A DNA stretch of 64,000 nt from Clarkia xantiana subsp. parviflora (taxonomy: Eukaryota; Streptophyta; Magnoliopsida; Myrtales; Onagraceae): assembly GCA_036873135.1 (NCBI GenBank), contig JAPTYO010000002.1, positions 23,338,452-23,402,451 on the forward strand, in the 5' to 3' direction. This document shows positions 1 through 11,919 of this stretch, in pieces. Numbering within the stretch: position 1 is the stretch's first letter; each line of letters begins with the position of its first letter. A program made the translations under genes and the position numbers. The notes under the pieces are model-generated. The model saw only the letters and a list, made by a program, of their open reading frames with translations, was not told the origin of the DNA and ran no database searches.

Positions 1-1184
1 AGATCGGAGATGGGATAAAATCTCTGAAATAAGTTAGCAAACGAAGAAGGATGAAGTCGGTTAAACGATTTTCCTTCTGTACGCCTTGAACGATAAGTCA
101 GGCTAAGCATTCAAATCAAATGACACACTTCTAAAGGCATAGTTTGCAAACATAATGTTGTAGTCATTTCGCCAAACGTTCCCTATGGGATGATGAGAAA
201 GTGATTCACATTAATGTTTTACAATGTTCCATTATAATCGGTAAAACACGCCGCCATAAAGCTGAAGAATGATAATGAGTTAAATCATATCACCATGCGG
301 TATAAATTTGCGCATTAAACACGTATCTAGGACTATGCGAACTACTCTTTGAAAATACATGTTTACAGCTAGAAAAATAGTGTCGTGGTCGAACATGAGA
401 CATTACATACTTGAGGATGAATTTTCCGATGCATTAACGGTTTCAGTACAATGATTCTTGATTAGACAGAAGAGGATATTATTGACATCAGGTCCCGCTT
501 AATTCGAGTGGGAGAGGTTTGAACCAGCAACTCAAGTGAATGACATAATAAATGATAATGGGAACATTTTCATTATAAATCCAGTGGGAGGAATAAACTC
601 CTTCCACACGAAATCACTGTTTCTGTTGAGACGAATCAAGTTGAACTTGATTATCGTAATGCTAAACCGAGGATGCCACAACTACCTATACTACCCATTG
701 TTCCCAGTGGGAGTGATCCGAAAAACTTTTTTCCAGATCCTAGTGATCAAGGAATTCATCTTGGAAGTAAAATTCTGAGACCGAGAAGTCGTATAAGGAA
801 AGTTGTTGGTTATGGTTAAAGCACTCCTCTTGTACCCAATAGAAGTGATGCTCTGATAAGAAGCATCATCTCGAGCGGAAGAATTGATCCCAATTGGAAG
901 AAATGCTCCGATAAGAGGCATTATTCCGAGTGGGAGAGCGTTAAGACTCAAAGACGGGATAATCAAGCCTAGACGAATGTCAAATGCGTCGAACTTCTCC
1001 AAAGAAGTATCCCATCTGGAAGAGTGATAGCCTCACTCTATCGTCTGTCAACATGTATTGGAAAGACCTCAAGTGGAGAAATGGAGGAAAATAATAAATG
1101 GAAGAGATCGCATAAATGAAAGCCATTAAAGTCTATAGTTGATTTACCTTCTAACCACATGGGCATAAGGATAGGGTGAGTCCT

Positions 1185-2590
1185 GAAAGAAGGCTCACCG
1201 CTGATGGTAAAGGTCGAGCTATACGAAGCTCGACTTGTTGTGAAAGACTATACCTAAATTCACGGAATGGACTTTGACAAAACATACTCACCACATGTGC
1301 GTAAAAACACGGTGGAGGGCCGTTTATGGTCCTGGTCGCAGGTCTCGATTTCGAACTGCACCGAGTATGTATTAAGACCGCATCCCTCCTCGAAAACCCA
1401 GAGGAAGAGATCTACATGGAGAAACCGGAGGGTTTCATTACCCCTGGTGACGAACGTAAATTTTGTAAACTCCAAAGATCCATCTACGTTCTTAAATGGT
1501 CGTCACGGCAATGGTACCGCGGATTCCACGAGGAAATCGTAGGAAACGGATCTGTGAGTTTATCACAAGGATCCATGTGTGTATTATAAGACCTCCAGGT
1601 CTAAGTATGTCATCTTAACCTTATGCGTGGACGACATACTTATTGCTGTAAACGACATGAGATATATGAATAAGTCAAAGTCCTGGTTGGCATCTGTATT
1701 TGAGATGAAGGACATGGGAGAGGCCATGTATATATTAGGCATTGATTCTGCCAGAGATCGGGCTACCTGAAAATCATGTCTATCTCAAAAAGCTTATATC
1801 AACAAATTGTTGAAAAGATTTAGATTACAGGATGCCAAAATCCGTGGAAACGCCAATTTTTTTTGGGTGCGCACTGTCAAAACGTGACGGCCCCAAGAAC
1901 CTGGTAGAGCATAAATAGATAACGGGTGCGGGATGTTTTAGCATGGTCGGTAGTTTTTTCTACGCCATGCAATGCACCCGTCCGGATATCTGTTACGCCA
2001 TAGGTCTAGTAGAACATTTCCTATCAGATCCTGGTCATCAACATTTAAAGACTATAAAACGAATAACTCGTTATCTGAAAAGGTACTACTGACTACGAAC
2101 TGCGCTATAAGGGCAGGAAGTTAGAATTGACCGATTACATTGACACCGACCGTGGTGGCGATCCAGATGATCGTAAGTCCACCACAGGAGGAGCATTCCT
2201 CCTTGCTAATGCCGCCATTTCATGGACGAGCAAGAAGCAAACATGTGTCGCGCTGTCCACGATGGAATCGGAATTCGTAACTCTCTCTAAGAATGCACAG
2301 GAAGCGGTCTGGCTCAAAAGGCTTCTAACTGCGCTGCGTTGTGGCGATGTCGAGAATAAACCTGTAAAGGTCTTCTCTGACAGTCAAGCAGCCATTGTAG
2401 CAGTTAAGAATCAGAAGTACCGTAGTAAGACCAAACACATTGATGAGAAATAATTTCATGCTAAATTTTAATGGTAGTAGACAATATAATCACTATGGAA
2501 TACTTGTCCACCAATAACATGGTAGCGGGCGGACCCATTAACAAAACCACTACGCAGGGACATATTTGAAAAGCATGTAAACCTGCTTGG
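1185..2590 (+). pseudogene. copia pol remnant: reverse transcriptase and RNase H
   Basis: Several frames joined by frameshifts give copia polymerase motifs in the expected order. Around 1225-1295 is a stretch like the family motif for carrying the chain through a KARLVAKGYTQ-type segment, followed by GMDFDKTYSPH. Around 1400-1500 comes YMEKPEGFITPGDE followed by CKLQRSIYVLK. At 1620-1740 is LCVDDILIAVND, the catalytic [YC]VDD box, then FEMKDMGEAMYILGI. At 2160-2440 is RNase H, with DDRKSTTGGAFLL, ISWTSKKQ, STMESEF and the end KTKHIDEK. A tail at 2470-2590 resembles the copia C-terminus. The YVDD box reads CVDD. The protein cannot be made because the frame changes repeatedly and stops occur. 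The identification rests on family motifs known from plant copia elements; the decay is seen directly. Confidence 0.85.
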
Positions 2591-3736
2591 ATTGCGTAGG
2601 GTTTAGAAATGACATGTATCTGTGATAACATTTTGATATTATAAAGTTACTTTTTATAAGCGGAAGAATTTCAACTGAATTTATGATCAATCGACGTCAT
2701 AATGTTTTGATTAAATCAAATTTACGGTCTATAAACTAAGTCGTAGGAGGACGCAATCCTCTGCCAAAACTATGTCGAATGTGGGCATTACCTCGTCACA
2801 CAGGTACTGTCGTCTTGCGGTGGATGGAGGCTTCTACCAAGCAAGACTGGCTAAGAGTCAGGGGGATAAACCTGATTAAGCAAGACGATTATCTAGTCTC
2901 GAAGTAACTCGACATGATCTTCGTTTTTCATATCGCCGTGATGAACTTCGTTCGTCATTTAACCACATTCTGGGCCAGATGAGAATCTGTGATAGCATGA
3001 TTGACATATCCCTTTCCTGTCAACCCAAAAGGTTCAGGTATGCTGTCAACGCGTGCTTCATACTACGCGTGCCACGTACGACCACGGGGTCACAGCTCGG
3101 TTGTGCTATGAAGGAATCCTCGTGATTCTGGCGGGCGCAAACTTCTTCACCTCGAGCGTGTTATTGATCCCAGGAGCCTTATGAAGAGGCACCTAAAGTA
3201 TCTTCACGGACTCGGAACTCATATCTAAGGTCAGGCCCAATGCTCGCTTCCCGACGTACGAGCGTAGTGCAGAACAAAAAATCCCAGTGACCACGTCTTT
3301 GGAAACCGGTTGGGTTTGACTAAGGATATGAGCGATGGGGATGGTCAAGTACATCTATAATTCACCGACTCTTGTGTTCACTAGGTGGCCACCAACCAGA
3401 TATTAGTTGAAGGTTGTGAATACATGTACGGATGCCTTGCAGAAGTGTTCCTATGTGGAAACTAGGCAAAAGGAGAATTATTAGTTTACCTAGGATACAT
3501 CGCGGTACAATATAAATGATGTTTATAACAGGTTGATTAGAGAAAAGGGAATCAACGTTCCGGGCGCTACAATACTCCTGACAGATGAGTAGCACGATGC
3601 CCGTCATACCCGCCGGTCACGGCAAACCTCATATGAACTATTCGGAAGTAAGGACCAGATCGAAGGAGTGAAATGTTGATGCAGATTTGGACGACAATAC
3701 ATTAACAGGCACCCTCTCATTCCGGTGAGTGGGAGC

Positions 3737-4340
3737 TGTAAGCATATGGTGATGGGCGCCGTAATTGGTAGCCCATAATATGTATAGTTTACCTAAGGAA
3801 ATTAGGTATATATCACATTAGGGTAATTGGGCTAGACTCAAATCCCAATTGACATGAGAGGCCCAAAATTGGGCCTCCCTATGCATAATGGCCGGCCGAA
3901 ATAATGGTGTGGGCAAAGTGGACTTTTGTCCACTTTGCTCCTCCTATAAACACATGGTGTTAGGGGATTTTTAGGGTTAATCACTATTCCCTCATTAGAG
4001 TGTTTTAGAGAGAAACCCCCCCCCCCCCCCACACTTAAGTATTTCGGCCGAACATTTGCTTCACCCAAGGTGTGCCAATTTGCGTTCTAAGCAAACACTT
4101 CAGAGATCTGTCCCCGTGCCAAGAATCGATCTGAGGCTTTGCTGTGGAGACTATACCATGTAGGGCTTCCTTAACCAGAACCTCTACGCGTGCCGTCCGG
4201 TGGATCATGAACTCCCTACAGAAGGATCTAGGGACTACGGATCACGTTTGATGTATGTGCGAATCTTCCGCTGCATAATTTCGATTACTAGCATGTACCA
4301 TGATTTAGTATCCGTAGTGATTACTCCCCGTAATCTAACA
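3737..4340 (+). repeat. Putative 3' LTR of the first copia element
   Basis: It begins TGTAAG directly after a purine tract (GTGAGTGGGAGC, 3725-3736) and ends in TAACA at 4340. It contains a TATA-like CCTATAAACACA near 3950 and a run of C at about 4017-4030. The 5' LTR is outside the window, so the boundaries rest on the purine tract and the TG/CA ends only. Confidence 0.55.
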
Positions 4341-4387
4341 AGCAGAGCGAAGGGTTCATCTCCTAAAGCGTCAGATGAAGCTCTCTC

Positions 4388-4615
4388 TGATTAAAGTGGA
4401 AATCTAGAGAGAGAATTTGTTATAGAGAGAGAGTTTTAGAGGGAAAATGATTTCATTCATTCAACTCAACTATTGTATTACAAGGGAATTGTAGTTATAT
4501 CATTTCTATTAATGTTACATCATTCACTTAGTTCCTAAGTAAGTTATCTGCTTCTAGAAACAACTAAGTAAAGCTATCATAAAGAGAACTACATATTACA
4601 ACGTAATCTCTAATA
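4388..4615 (-). repeat. Short 3' LTR of the second copia element
   Basis: On the - strand a GAGGGGGAG purine tract (about 4616-4624) is followed by TATTAGAGATTACG, with the first G of the usual TG mutated. The block runs about 228 bp to a TTTAATCA end. It includes runs of CTCTCT, typical of a copia leader. There is no second LTR to compare with, so the ends are approximate. Confidence 0.5.
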
Positions 4616-6010
4616 CTCCCCCTCACGGCAGCCGTGTCTCAAATATATTTTTAAGTTCTAGCTTTGATCTCAAATATTCATGTTGAGATTTCCCAAGGAC
4701 TTTAGTGAAAATGTCTGCTATTTGCTCATCTGTTCTGACATGAAAGGTAGATGCAAGCATTTTCTGAATCCATTCTTTTTTCAAAATGACAATCAAGTTC
4801 TATATGCAACTTGTAGAGCTGCTTTGTTTCGCAAAACATCTTGGCTGGCCCTACAACTCCTTGATTCAGCTCATATAACAAGCCCTTCAACCAGACCACG
4901 TATGCAATTTCTAACCTCATGCTTATGTATCCAGCTTATGTTAATGATAAAGAGAATGTCTCTTGTTTTTTTAACTTTCCTGAATACTATAACTTCTCCT
5001 AGCTTGATGCAATACCATGTAAGAGATCTTCTTGTTATCTTGCAAGTCCCCAAATTTGAATCACAATATGCTCTCATAGAGAGATCATTATTGATAATAA
5101 AAAATAATCCTAACCTAGACTGCTCTTTGACATATCTCATTATCCTCAAAGTTGCTTCCATGTGAGATTTCTATGGAGAATGCATGAAATGAATCAGATT
5201 TTGGACAGCAAAGCTGATATTAGATCTTGTAAAGGTAAGATATAACAACCTTCTATTTAACCTCTTGTACCCACTAATTTCTGAGTAGGATTCATCATCT
5301 TCTCCTGTCTGGAACAACTTATCATATTCAAGTGAAGTAATCTTTTGCTTTTATTCCATTGGTGTACTGAAAGGCTTTCTTGATGATAATCATGTTTCTT
5401 CTACAAGCTTTAGACAATTTTTCCTTTGATTTAATATGTTTCCTTTCTCTCCTCTTGCAACTTCCATTCCCAGAAAAAAACTTACTTCAATTCTTCAATG
5501 AGTGCAGAGTCATTTCTTGTGATTAGTATATCATCTACATAGACAAAGAGAATGGCCACTTTGTTGCCAATGATCTTTGTGAATAATGAGTAATCCAATT
5601 TTTTTACAGTAACCATGAGTACACAATTCCTTTTTAAGTTTTAAGTTCCACTGACGTGAAGGTTACTTCAATTCATAGAGTGATTTGAGCAATCTGCATA
5701 CTTGTGACTCCCCCATGACTGCCAGATCCTTTTGGCACTTCCATGAATACCTCTTGAGAAATATCCCCCTGAAGAAAAATATTGTAGACATCAAACTGAA
5801 ATAAAAGTCATTTGTGTAATGCTGCAACATCAAGTACTGTTCTCACAGTATTTATCATGGCTACCAGGAAGAATGTCTCTAAATAGTCAATACCTTCCAC
5901 TTTATTATAACATTTGGCTACTAATCGCGCCTTAAATCTTTTAACAGTTCCATCAGCTTTATGCTTGATTTTGAAAATTCATATACATCCAATGCCTCTT
6001 TATCTAGTGG
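4616..6010 (-). pseudogene. copia reverse transcriptase and RNase H remnant
   Basis: On the - strand, beginning near 6005, a frame reads IGCIWIFKIKHKADGTV, then KARLVAK and GIDYLETFFLVAM (about 5850-5900), matching the start of copia reverse transcriptase. Near 5515-5560 is VAILFVYVDDILIT, the catalytic YVDD box. RNase H follows at 5161-4871 with AYCDSNLGTC and TRRSLTWYC, and its end at 4870-4726 includes WLKGLL and HIELDCHFEK. Stops and frameshifts separate the blocks, so it is a pseudogene. The + strand open frame at 4680-5165 is only its shadow. Confidence 0.85.
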
Positions 6011-6015
6011 AAAAG

Positions 6016-6700
6016 TGTAAACACATGATTTAGGACAGGGGTCGGAAAATACCGTGACGTGTGGAACCGAATCGGGAATAATCGAGTGATCTGAAAAATC
6101 CAAATAAAAGAGTAGTAAAATATTAGTAGTATTATTATTAAGAAAACAAAAAAATAATAATTAAGCTTAGGTATAGATATAATATCACATAATATGTGAT
6201 ATATATATATATAAGTTTATAAAAATAAAAATAAAAAATAAAGATGAATGGTCGTGGCCATGGAAAGGCCACGTCCCACCCCTATCCCCTTACCTCTCAC
6301 CCCATGCTTTGTTTACCCACTTCTTGTCCATAGTAACTCCCATACTTCAAGTTGCATTGTATATAATAAATAAAAAATAAAATTCAAATAAACTTCCCTA
6401 TAAATAGGAGGGTAAGTGACTGTATCGAAGGGGGGCCTGAGTATTAAGCAAAAAAAAAATCAAAGAGAGCCTAAGTAACAGTGCTGAGTTTGAGAGTGTA
6501 ATATACATTACTCACTCGATAATTTGTGGTTCGGTTCCACGCGTCACGAGCCCGGAAACAACTCAATGTAAGTACCGCTTAATCAAAAGTTGTATTTACA
6601 TTTCAAGCATAAATAAAGTGCAAGTTGGTTTAACACCCATCACTTTCAATGTAGCGTTTTATTATTTTCTGTTCTTTCAGTTTGCACTATATATATATAT
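6016..6700 (+). repeat. 5' LTR of the outer gypsy, first part
   Basis: Matches the start of the 3' LTR at 22623 by eye (the shared phrase GGTCGGAAAATACCGTGACG is at about 6040 and 22647). It is interrupted at an (AT)n tract by the nested element at 6701 and resumes at 16058. Confidence 0.85.
6408..6417 (+). promoter_or_regulatory. TATA box in the 5' LTR of the outer gypsy
   Basis: CTATAAATAG followed by GAGGG is a strong plant TATA box in the right part of the LTR. The matching stretch of the 3' LTR (around 22975) has lost it by a deletion of about 70 bp. Confidence 0.6.
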
Positions 6701-7309
6701 TGTCGGACCTAAAATCCGACCTAAGGTGATATTACATTTTGAAAAACGTGGATTTTGAAAAGAGTCGCCACTAGCTAATAAAGGCTAACTAGAATCCTAA
6801 ATTACCTAAGTGACTAACGAATTAAACACCTATGTATTAAATCGGTCTGCGATCCAAAATTTGAGTTCGGGTGTTCTGTTACGAATTAAAAAAATATATA
6901 TTTTTCCTAATCACGCCCTTTCAGTACTTAATTAACCTATTTACCAATTTTAAAATTTAAACATGCGTTACGTCGAATTAATCTAACGTTATAAAAAAAA
7001 ACTAATTTTTATGTGAAACTATCATTAACGACAAATCTAAGCATGAAAAACTATTAAACATCTAAAACTCATAACTGGGTTAAAACCTAAACGAAACTAA
7101 GCATACTCAAAATCATGATACAATTTAATGATTACATGTCATATACATCTATACAATAAAATCGTCATCTAATTAGACCTACATCAAACTATCTAATTAA
7201 CACGGTTTAATAGTAAACATGAATAATAGGGAATAAATATTGAATAATTAAGTAATTAAAAAAAAATAATATACAATAATAATAATTATTTAAAAATAAA
7301 CAGCAGGGA

Positions 7310-7990
7310 CTCACCGTCGTCCTCTCAGATGGACCAAGAAGTGGCCGGCGGGTATGGGCAGCAACGATGGAGATCCGGCGACGGGCAGGCAAACTCCGGT
7401 CCAGCAGCAGCAATCTCCGGCGAGGCAGGATTCCAGCTACGGGCTCAGCAGGGGCGGCTCGAACAGCAGCAACGGACTTCGACGATGTCGAGCTTTAGGC
7501 GAGCTCCGGGTGACAGCAGTGAGGGACGGATTCCGGTGATAAATCGAATTGGAGAGGGCAACACCGTAGGGCGGAGCGAGTCGGTGCTCAAGGACTGGGC
7601 AACAGGCAGAAATCCTGGAAATTTGACGACTGCTGGTAGCTCACCGGAGGACTGCTATCCGTGGTTCAGGGACAGCGTGGCTGCAGCTGGTCACCGGCGG
7701 GATGGAGCTTCCATGTCCAAAAACTCAAAGCAGCAGCAACCAGCCGGCAAGAAGGCGATGGGCAGTGGGACTTCGACTCCGGTTTTGGCGGCGGTCAGCG
7801 CGGCGGTACGAGGTCGTGGCGGTGGAGGATGGGGTGAGGCTGGGGATGGTCTGAATCAGCTACTGTCGGACTAGTCTCGGAGAAAAGTGATCGGGAAGGA
7901 TGGACTCGGGAATTGCTAGTGGTCGACGCAGCCGGAGCCGAGGACTGCACGGTGGTGCTTCAATGGCGGATGGTGGGGCTCCCTGTTGTA
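7310..7990. other. GC-rich module inside the LTR of the nested element
   Basis: The base composition changes sharply from AT-rich to GC-rich with many CCGGCG and CAGCAG motifs. It has long open frames on + (7329-7874, 181 codons) and also on - in the second copy, with no recognised domain. The same block is in the other LTR (about 14990-15665). The related solo LTR at 12120-13149 is about 650 bp shorter and lacks it. It could be captured host DNA or an LTR-specific leader. Confidence 0.6.
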
Positions 7991-8134
7991 GAAGAAGATG
8001 ATAGATGCAAACACATAATAAAATAATAATAATAATAAAAATAATAATAATAAAACAAACAGTAATTTCTAAGTCTCTGTCGAGACTTTTATTTATGATG
8101 TCTTAATCTCCCTCCTTTACATGTAAACACCACC

Positions 8135-8144
8135 CATATTTATA
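8135..8144 (-). promoter_or_regulatory. TATA box in the LTR of the nested element
   Basis: TATAAATATG on the - strand, about 240 bp inside the LTR start. It is repeated in the other LTR at 15811-15802. Transcription from it would run through the GC-rich module. Confidence 0.5.
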
Positions 8145-8529
8145 CTAATCTAGGCCTAGTCTAATCTACAAACATTGTTGATTTATTTTGCTAAGAAATG
8201 CTAAATATTCAGAAATTTAATACTAAATATTCAACAAATATTTTCTGCAATAAATACAAATAACTATCCTAATATTGCTCTAAGCATCTTTGGAAGCTTC
8301 GCGACTTGCCAAATTTAGACATTTCCTCATTTAGGTGCGCCACACGTCACGCGTGTCGCATGTGGTTCAAAATTAAGTGTTTATAGTTTGCCCCTCTTTG
8401 GGCGGATTCCCGTAAAACATGTTCGAGAGGATTCGTCCAAAGACAAGGAAACACTGAATTTTGGATGATAAGTCTTTCTTTCTTTCGAGTCTTCAAGGGA
8501 ACTCCTGGCTTATTTCGGTGGGTGCGAAA

Positions 8530-8815
8530 AAGTAACGCCTCCAATGGCGTGCGAAATGTAGAGCCTCTAGCGGCAGTGCGGTAAATAAGAGCCTCTAGTG
8601 GCGGTGCGGAAAAGTAAAGCCTCGGTCGGCGGTGCCCCTGTTGACGGTGCTTCCGTTGGCGGTGCGTAAAAGTAAAGCCTCCAGTGGCGTGTAGTAACGA
8701 AAAGCCTCCAGTGGCGTATGGAAATAAAAGACTTCAGTGGCGTGCAGTAAAGTAAAACTTCAATCGACGATGCCTCCAGTGGCGAGTGACAAGGAAAAGC
8801 CTCCAGTGGCGAGAC
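8530..8815. repeat. Short degenerate tandem repeat, about 35-45 bp units
   Basis: The phrase GCCTCCAGTGGCG and variants recur about seven times with AAAGTAAA spacers. It lies just inside the 3' LTR of the nested element. No coding signal. Confidence 0.7.
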
Positions 8816-8869
8816 TTGCGAAGGCTGAATACTACAGCTTCGTTCATCGGGGGTGACTCTCAGAAAGCT

Positions 8870-9445
8870 GGAAAACTTCAGATCCTGATTGTCAGCTGTG
8901 ACTTGTAGGAACAGACTGTAACAGTCCTACTCATCATTGAATGGTGACTCGCGAGAGAAGACTGCAACCGTCCTGTTTGTCCTGAGACTAGTAGGAACGG
9001 ACTGTAGCAGTCCTACTCATCCTTGAATGGTGACTTGCGAGAGCAGACTGTAACCGTCCTGCTTGCCCTGAAGCTGACTCGTATGAACAGACTGTAACAG
9101 TCCTACTCATCCTTGAATGGTGACTTGCGAGAGCAGACTGTAACCGTCCCGCTTGCCGTGAAGTTGACTCGTAGGAACAGACTGTAACAGTCCTACTTAT
9201 CCTTAGAATGTGACCTGCGAGAGCAGACTGTAATAGTCTCGCTTGCCGTGAAGTTGACTCGTAGGAACAGACTGTAACAGTCCTACTTATCCTTAGAATG
9301 CGACCTGCGAGAGCAGACTGTAACCGTCTCGCTTGCCGTGAAGTTGACTCGTAGGAACAGACTGTAACAGTCCTACTCATCCTTGAATGGTTACTCGCGA
9401 GAGCATACTGTAACCGTCCCGCTTGCCGTGAAGTTGATTTTGGAA
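8870..9445 (-). repeat. 90-bp tandem repeat near the 3' end of the nested element
   Basis: About six units, each with two short inverted pairs of the type GACTGTTACAGTC (read on -), CTCGCAAGTC and CCTACGAGTC. The same repeat in the opposite orientation is at 21350-21965 in the outer gypsy, at the equivalent place before its 3' LTR. The - strand frame 9380-8988 only reads through the repeat. Confidence 0.85.
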
Positions 9446-9539
9446 GACGCCGTGTCGTAGAAAATACGCTTGCGCATGAATGTATGTCCCTAATTTTTGC
9501 CTAAATTGTGCATAGTGCGACAATCTAGCGGGATCTTTT

Positions 9540-9720
9540 TTTTTTTTTTTTTAAATTTCTCTCATATTCTCTCCTTTTGCCTCGGTCGATTGAGAGATTT
9601 CCGACCGTGCCCCTCAGTTTTTTTTCTCTCCTTTTGCCATGATTGCAATTTCTAAATTTGCAACCATGCCTCTCATTTCCTGATTTTGCCTAGGCCGCCC
9701 TTTCGGGTTTTCAACCTAGC
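9540..9720 (-). repeat. Non-coding block shared with the outer gypsy
   Basis: Read on -, it contains GGTTGAAAACCCGAAAGGGC followed by CCTAGGCAAAAT and GGCAAAAGGAGAGA. The same phrases occur at about 20485-20575 and 21145-21250 on + in the outer gypsy. Confidence 0.7.
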
Positions 9721-9744
9721 CAAAGCACTCTTTATATGGTAGCC

Positions 9745-10350
9745 GATTAAACGGTGGCTGTGACTCGTACTTTATTTTCCGCCTCGATGCGGGAGTATTT
9801 GTACCAATTGGAGGGAGACTGTGACCCTTTTCTCACCATCTTCAATGTTGCGGGAGCTCTTTTGATTGTAGCCATTTGGAGAGTGGCTGTGGCCCTTCAT
9901 TCCTCGTCTCTGATTCGGGAAACACTCTCTCTATGTAACCATTTCGAGGGTGGTTGTGGCCCTTTCACTTAATACCCGCCATCGATGTTCCGGGAGCGCT
10001 CTTTTGATTGTAGCCGTTTAGAGGGACGACTGTGACCCTTTCTTTTATTTTCCCGCCCTCACCGGGTTCGCGGGATGACTCTTTTTGTGTAGCCATTTTA
10101 TGGGTGGTTGTGGCCCTTTTTATTCTCTCGCCCTCACAGGGTTCGCGGGGTCACTCTTTTATTTGTAGCCATTTGAAGGGTGGCTGTGGCCCTTTCTTTA
10201 TAGTCGTTTTAGGGACGACTGTGACCCTTTTTATTTGTAGTTGACTTAGGGACAACTGTGACCCTTTTATTTCTTCATGCTCTCACAAGATTCGCATGGA
10301 CACTGTCTTTATTTTTCTCGGTAGCCAATTAAAGGGCAGCTCTGACCCTA
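9745..10350. repeat. Degenerate tandem repeat with GTGGCTGTGGCCCTTT motif
   Basis: The phrases TGTAGCCATTT, GGGTGGCTGTGGCCCTTT and CGCCCTCA-GGTTCGCGGG recur with units of roughly 60-100 bp. The + strand frames 9754-9972 and 10032-10244 arise from it and show no domain. Confidence 0.7.
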
Positions 10351-10429
10351 AAGAAAATTGATTTTTTTTTTTTGCTTTTTTACTTTTTTTGAAAAAAGAA
10401 AATTTAACGAAAATAATCAACAACAATTA

Positions 10430-11460
10430 TGTACATGCCCCTAGTGGCAAATTGGAAATTTTTAATTCAAAACATCTTCTTGAGAAGGACTCAGCTGATT
10501 GAGTCAAAATATGTCAGTCGTGTCGACGCCCTGGATTGACTCTACGACCAATGGATGACATAGGCAATGATTTCTTCTATCGGCTTCTCAAGTGCCCCGG
10601 CTATTGCTCAATCTCATCTGGGGATGCCCCACGGTTAGCACTGACGAGTTTAGACTTCGCCGCATAACGAATGTATGACTTGGTTGAGGATCACACGTGG
10701 ATGATGTGGAGTTTGGCCAGGCAAGTCACATATGGAAACTAGAGCTTCTGACGTATCTAGGACAAGTTCGTCGGTCGATGCAAGCATGGTCAATGAGCAA
10801 AGATCCGCGGGTGAGATAAGTGCATCAAGGGTCTCAATTTGAATGATTTTTCCGAGCTGCAAAAAGAGAAAAGAGACAGTCACATTTCATGGATAAAGTT
10901 GATCACATGTTCTCTTACCTGGGTGTCGGATCTTTCTAGTGGGCAATGTGTTGGCTATACGACTGGACCTGCTGCATGTCCTGATTCTCCTGCTCCACAA
11001 CTTGTATATGTACACATGCTGGAAAGTACATGCCCCTAGTGGCGAATTGAAATCTTCAAATTTTTAAAACTTTTTCAGAAAATGACTCAGATGATTGATT
11101 CAAGCTACATTGATCGGCGCATTGAATCTTCACGGGATTCTTGATGATCTCTTAACATTTTCCAATTTCCAGACATGCCTGATCTCAATGGGAGATGCCC
11201 CATGGTTACCGCTGTAGGGTTTAAACGTTTCACATTGGATGCGGACTTGGTTGAAGCGGTCGTCTGACCTGCAAAAAGAGTAGGGACACTCAAATCTCAA
11301 GGAAACAATCAAGTACAAATTATTGTACCTGGCATTAGATATCCCGAATGCGCAGTTTGTGCTTCGTGCAAGTGGATGGCTGCACGTTCTTTTTTGTTGC
11401 CCCATTTAGCCGGCATAACTTATATGTACATGATACCTTAACCAAGGGTACCTGAAAAGA
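10430..11460. repeat. Two diverged direct copies of a block of about 600 bp
   Basis: The phrase GTACATGCCCCTAGTGGC occurs at about 10431 and 11028. Each is followed by GACTCAG-TGATTGA and then by GGGGATGCCCCACGGTTA or GGAGATGCCCCATGGTTA. No gene is recognisable. Confidence 0.65.
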
Positions 11461-11919
11461 GTGAATGAAAAATCAGTCTAGAGAATACGAGAAATCATGC
11501 ATGACTTTTTTTGAAAGCTCTAATGTCATTCATTTCATATTTTTTATTACTTTCTGAAAATGAATCAAAATTTATGATCTAAGGTGTTTTGCACTATCAT
11601 GGCGTTCGATGAGTACACTATCTGGCTCGAACGCAGGACAGATGTTCAAAACAAAGTTTTTTCAAAAAGATTTTATTGTCCTTTTTTTAAACTCGAATGG
11701 TCGCACTCAACTGCACATTTAAACTATTTTCTCAAAAAATAGAATCAAATCTCTTTTTAAAAACGCTAACTCATGCGAAGATTGAGACGATCTAGCCGAA
11801 AAAGTGCAATACGCCTTGGATAAAAACGAACGACACTTTGAGTTTTTTTAAATGCTCATGCATGCTCGGAAGTTAAAGTTCTACTGATAAGAAACTTACA
11901 ACTTACAACCATTTTACCT

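Larger units (their letters stand above)
1..4340 (+). mobile_element. Decayed Ty1/copia LTR retrotransposon, 5' part outside the window
   Basis: Read on the + strand, broken reverse transcriptase and RNase H segments lie at about 1185-2590, followed by non-coding DNA, a GTGAGTGGGAGC polypurine tract and an LTR-like block ending at 4340. The first 1.1 kb has short open stretches but no domain I can name; by position it should be the integrase to reverse transcriptase linker. Frameshifts and stops are frequent, so this is an old inactive copy. The 5' LTR is beyond the left edge. Confidence 0.75.
6701..8385 (-). repeat. 3' LTR of the nested element
   Basis: It is 1685 bp, TG/CA-like at the ends when read on the - strand (TATAAACAC to GTCCGACA), and almost identical to 14378-16057. 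An AT-rich frame encloses a GC-rich block at about 7310-7990. A - strand TATA box, TATAAATATG, is at 8144-8135. Confidence 0.85.

Noticed and set aside
4680..5165. 161-codon + strand frame
   Set aside because: It is the complement of copia RNase H read on the - strand, where family motifs are clear.
7329..7874. 181-codon + strand frame in the LTR of the nested element
   Set aside because: It runs opposite to the element, lies in a GC-rich stretch where long frames occur by chance, and is broken differently in the other LTR copy. No domain is recognised.
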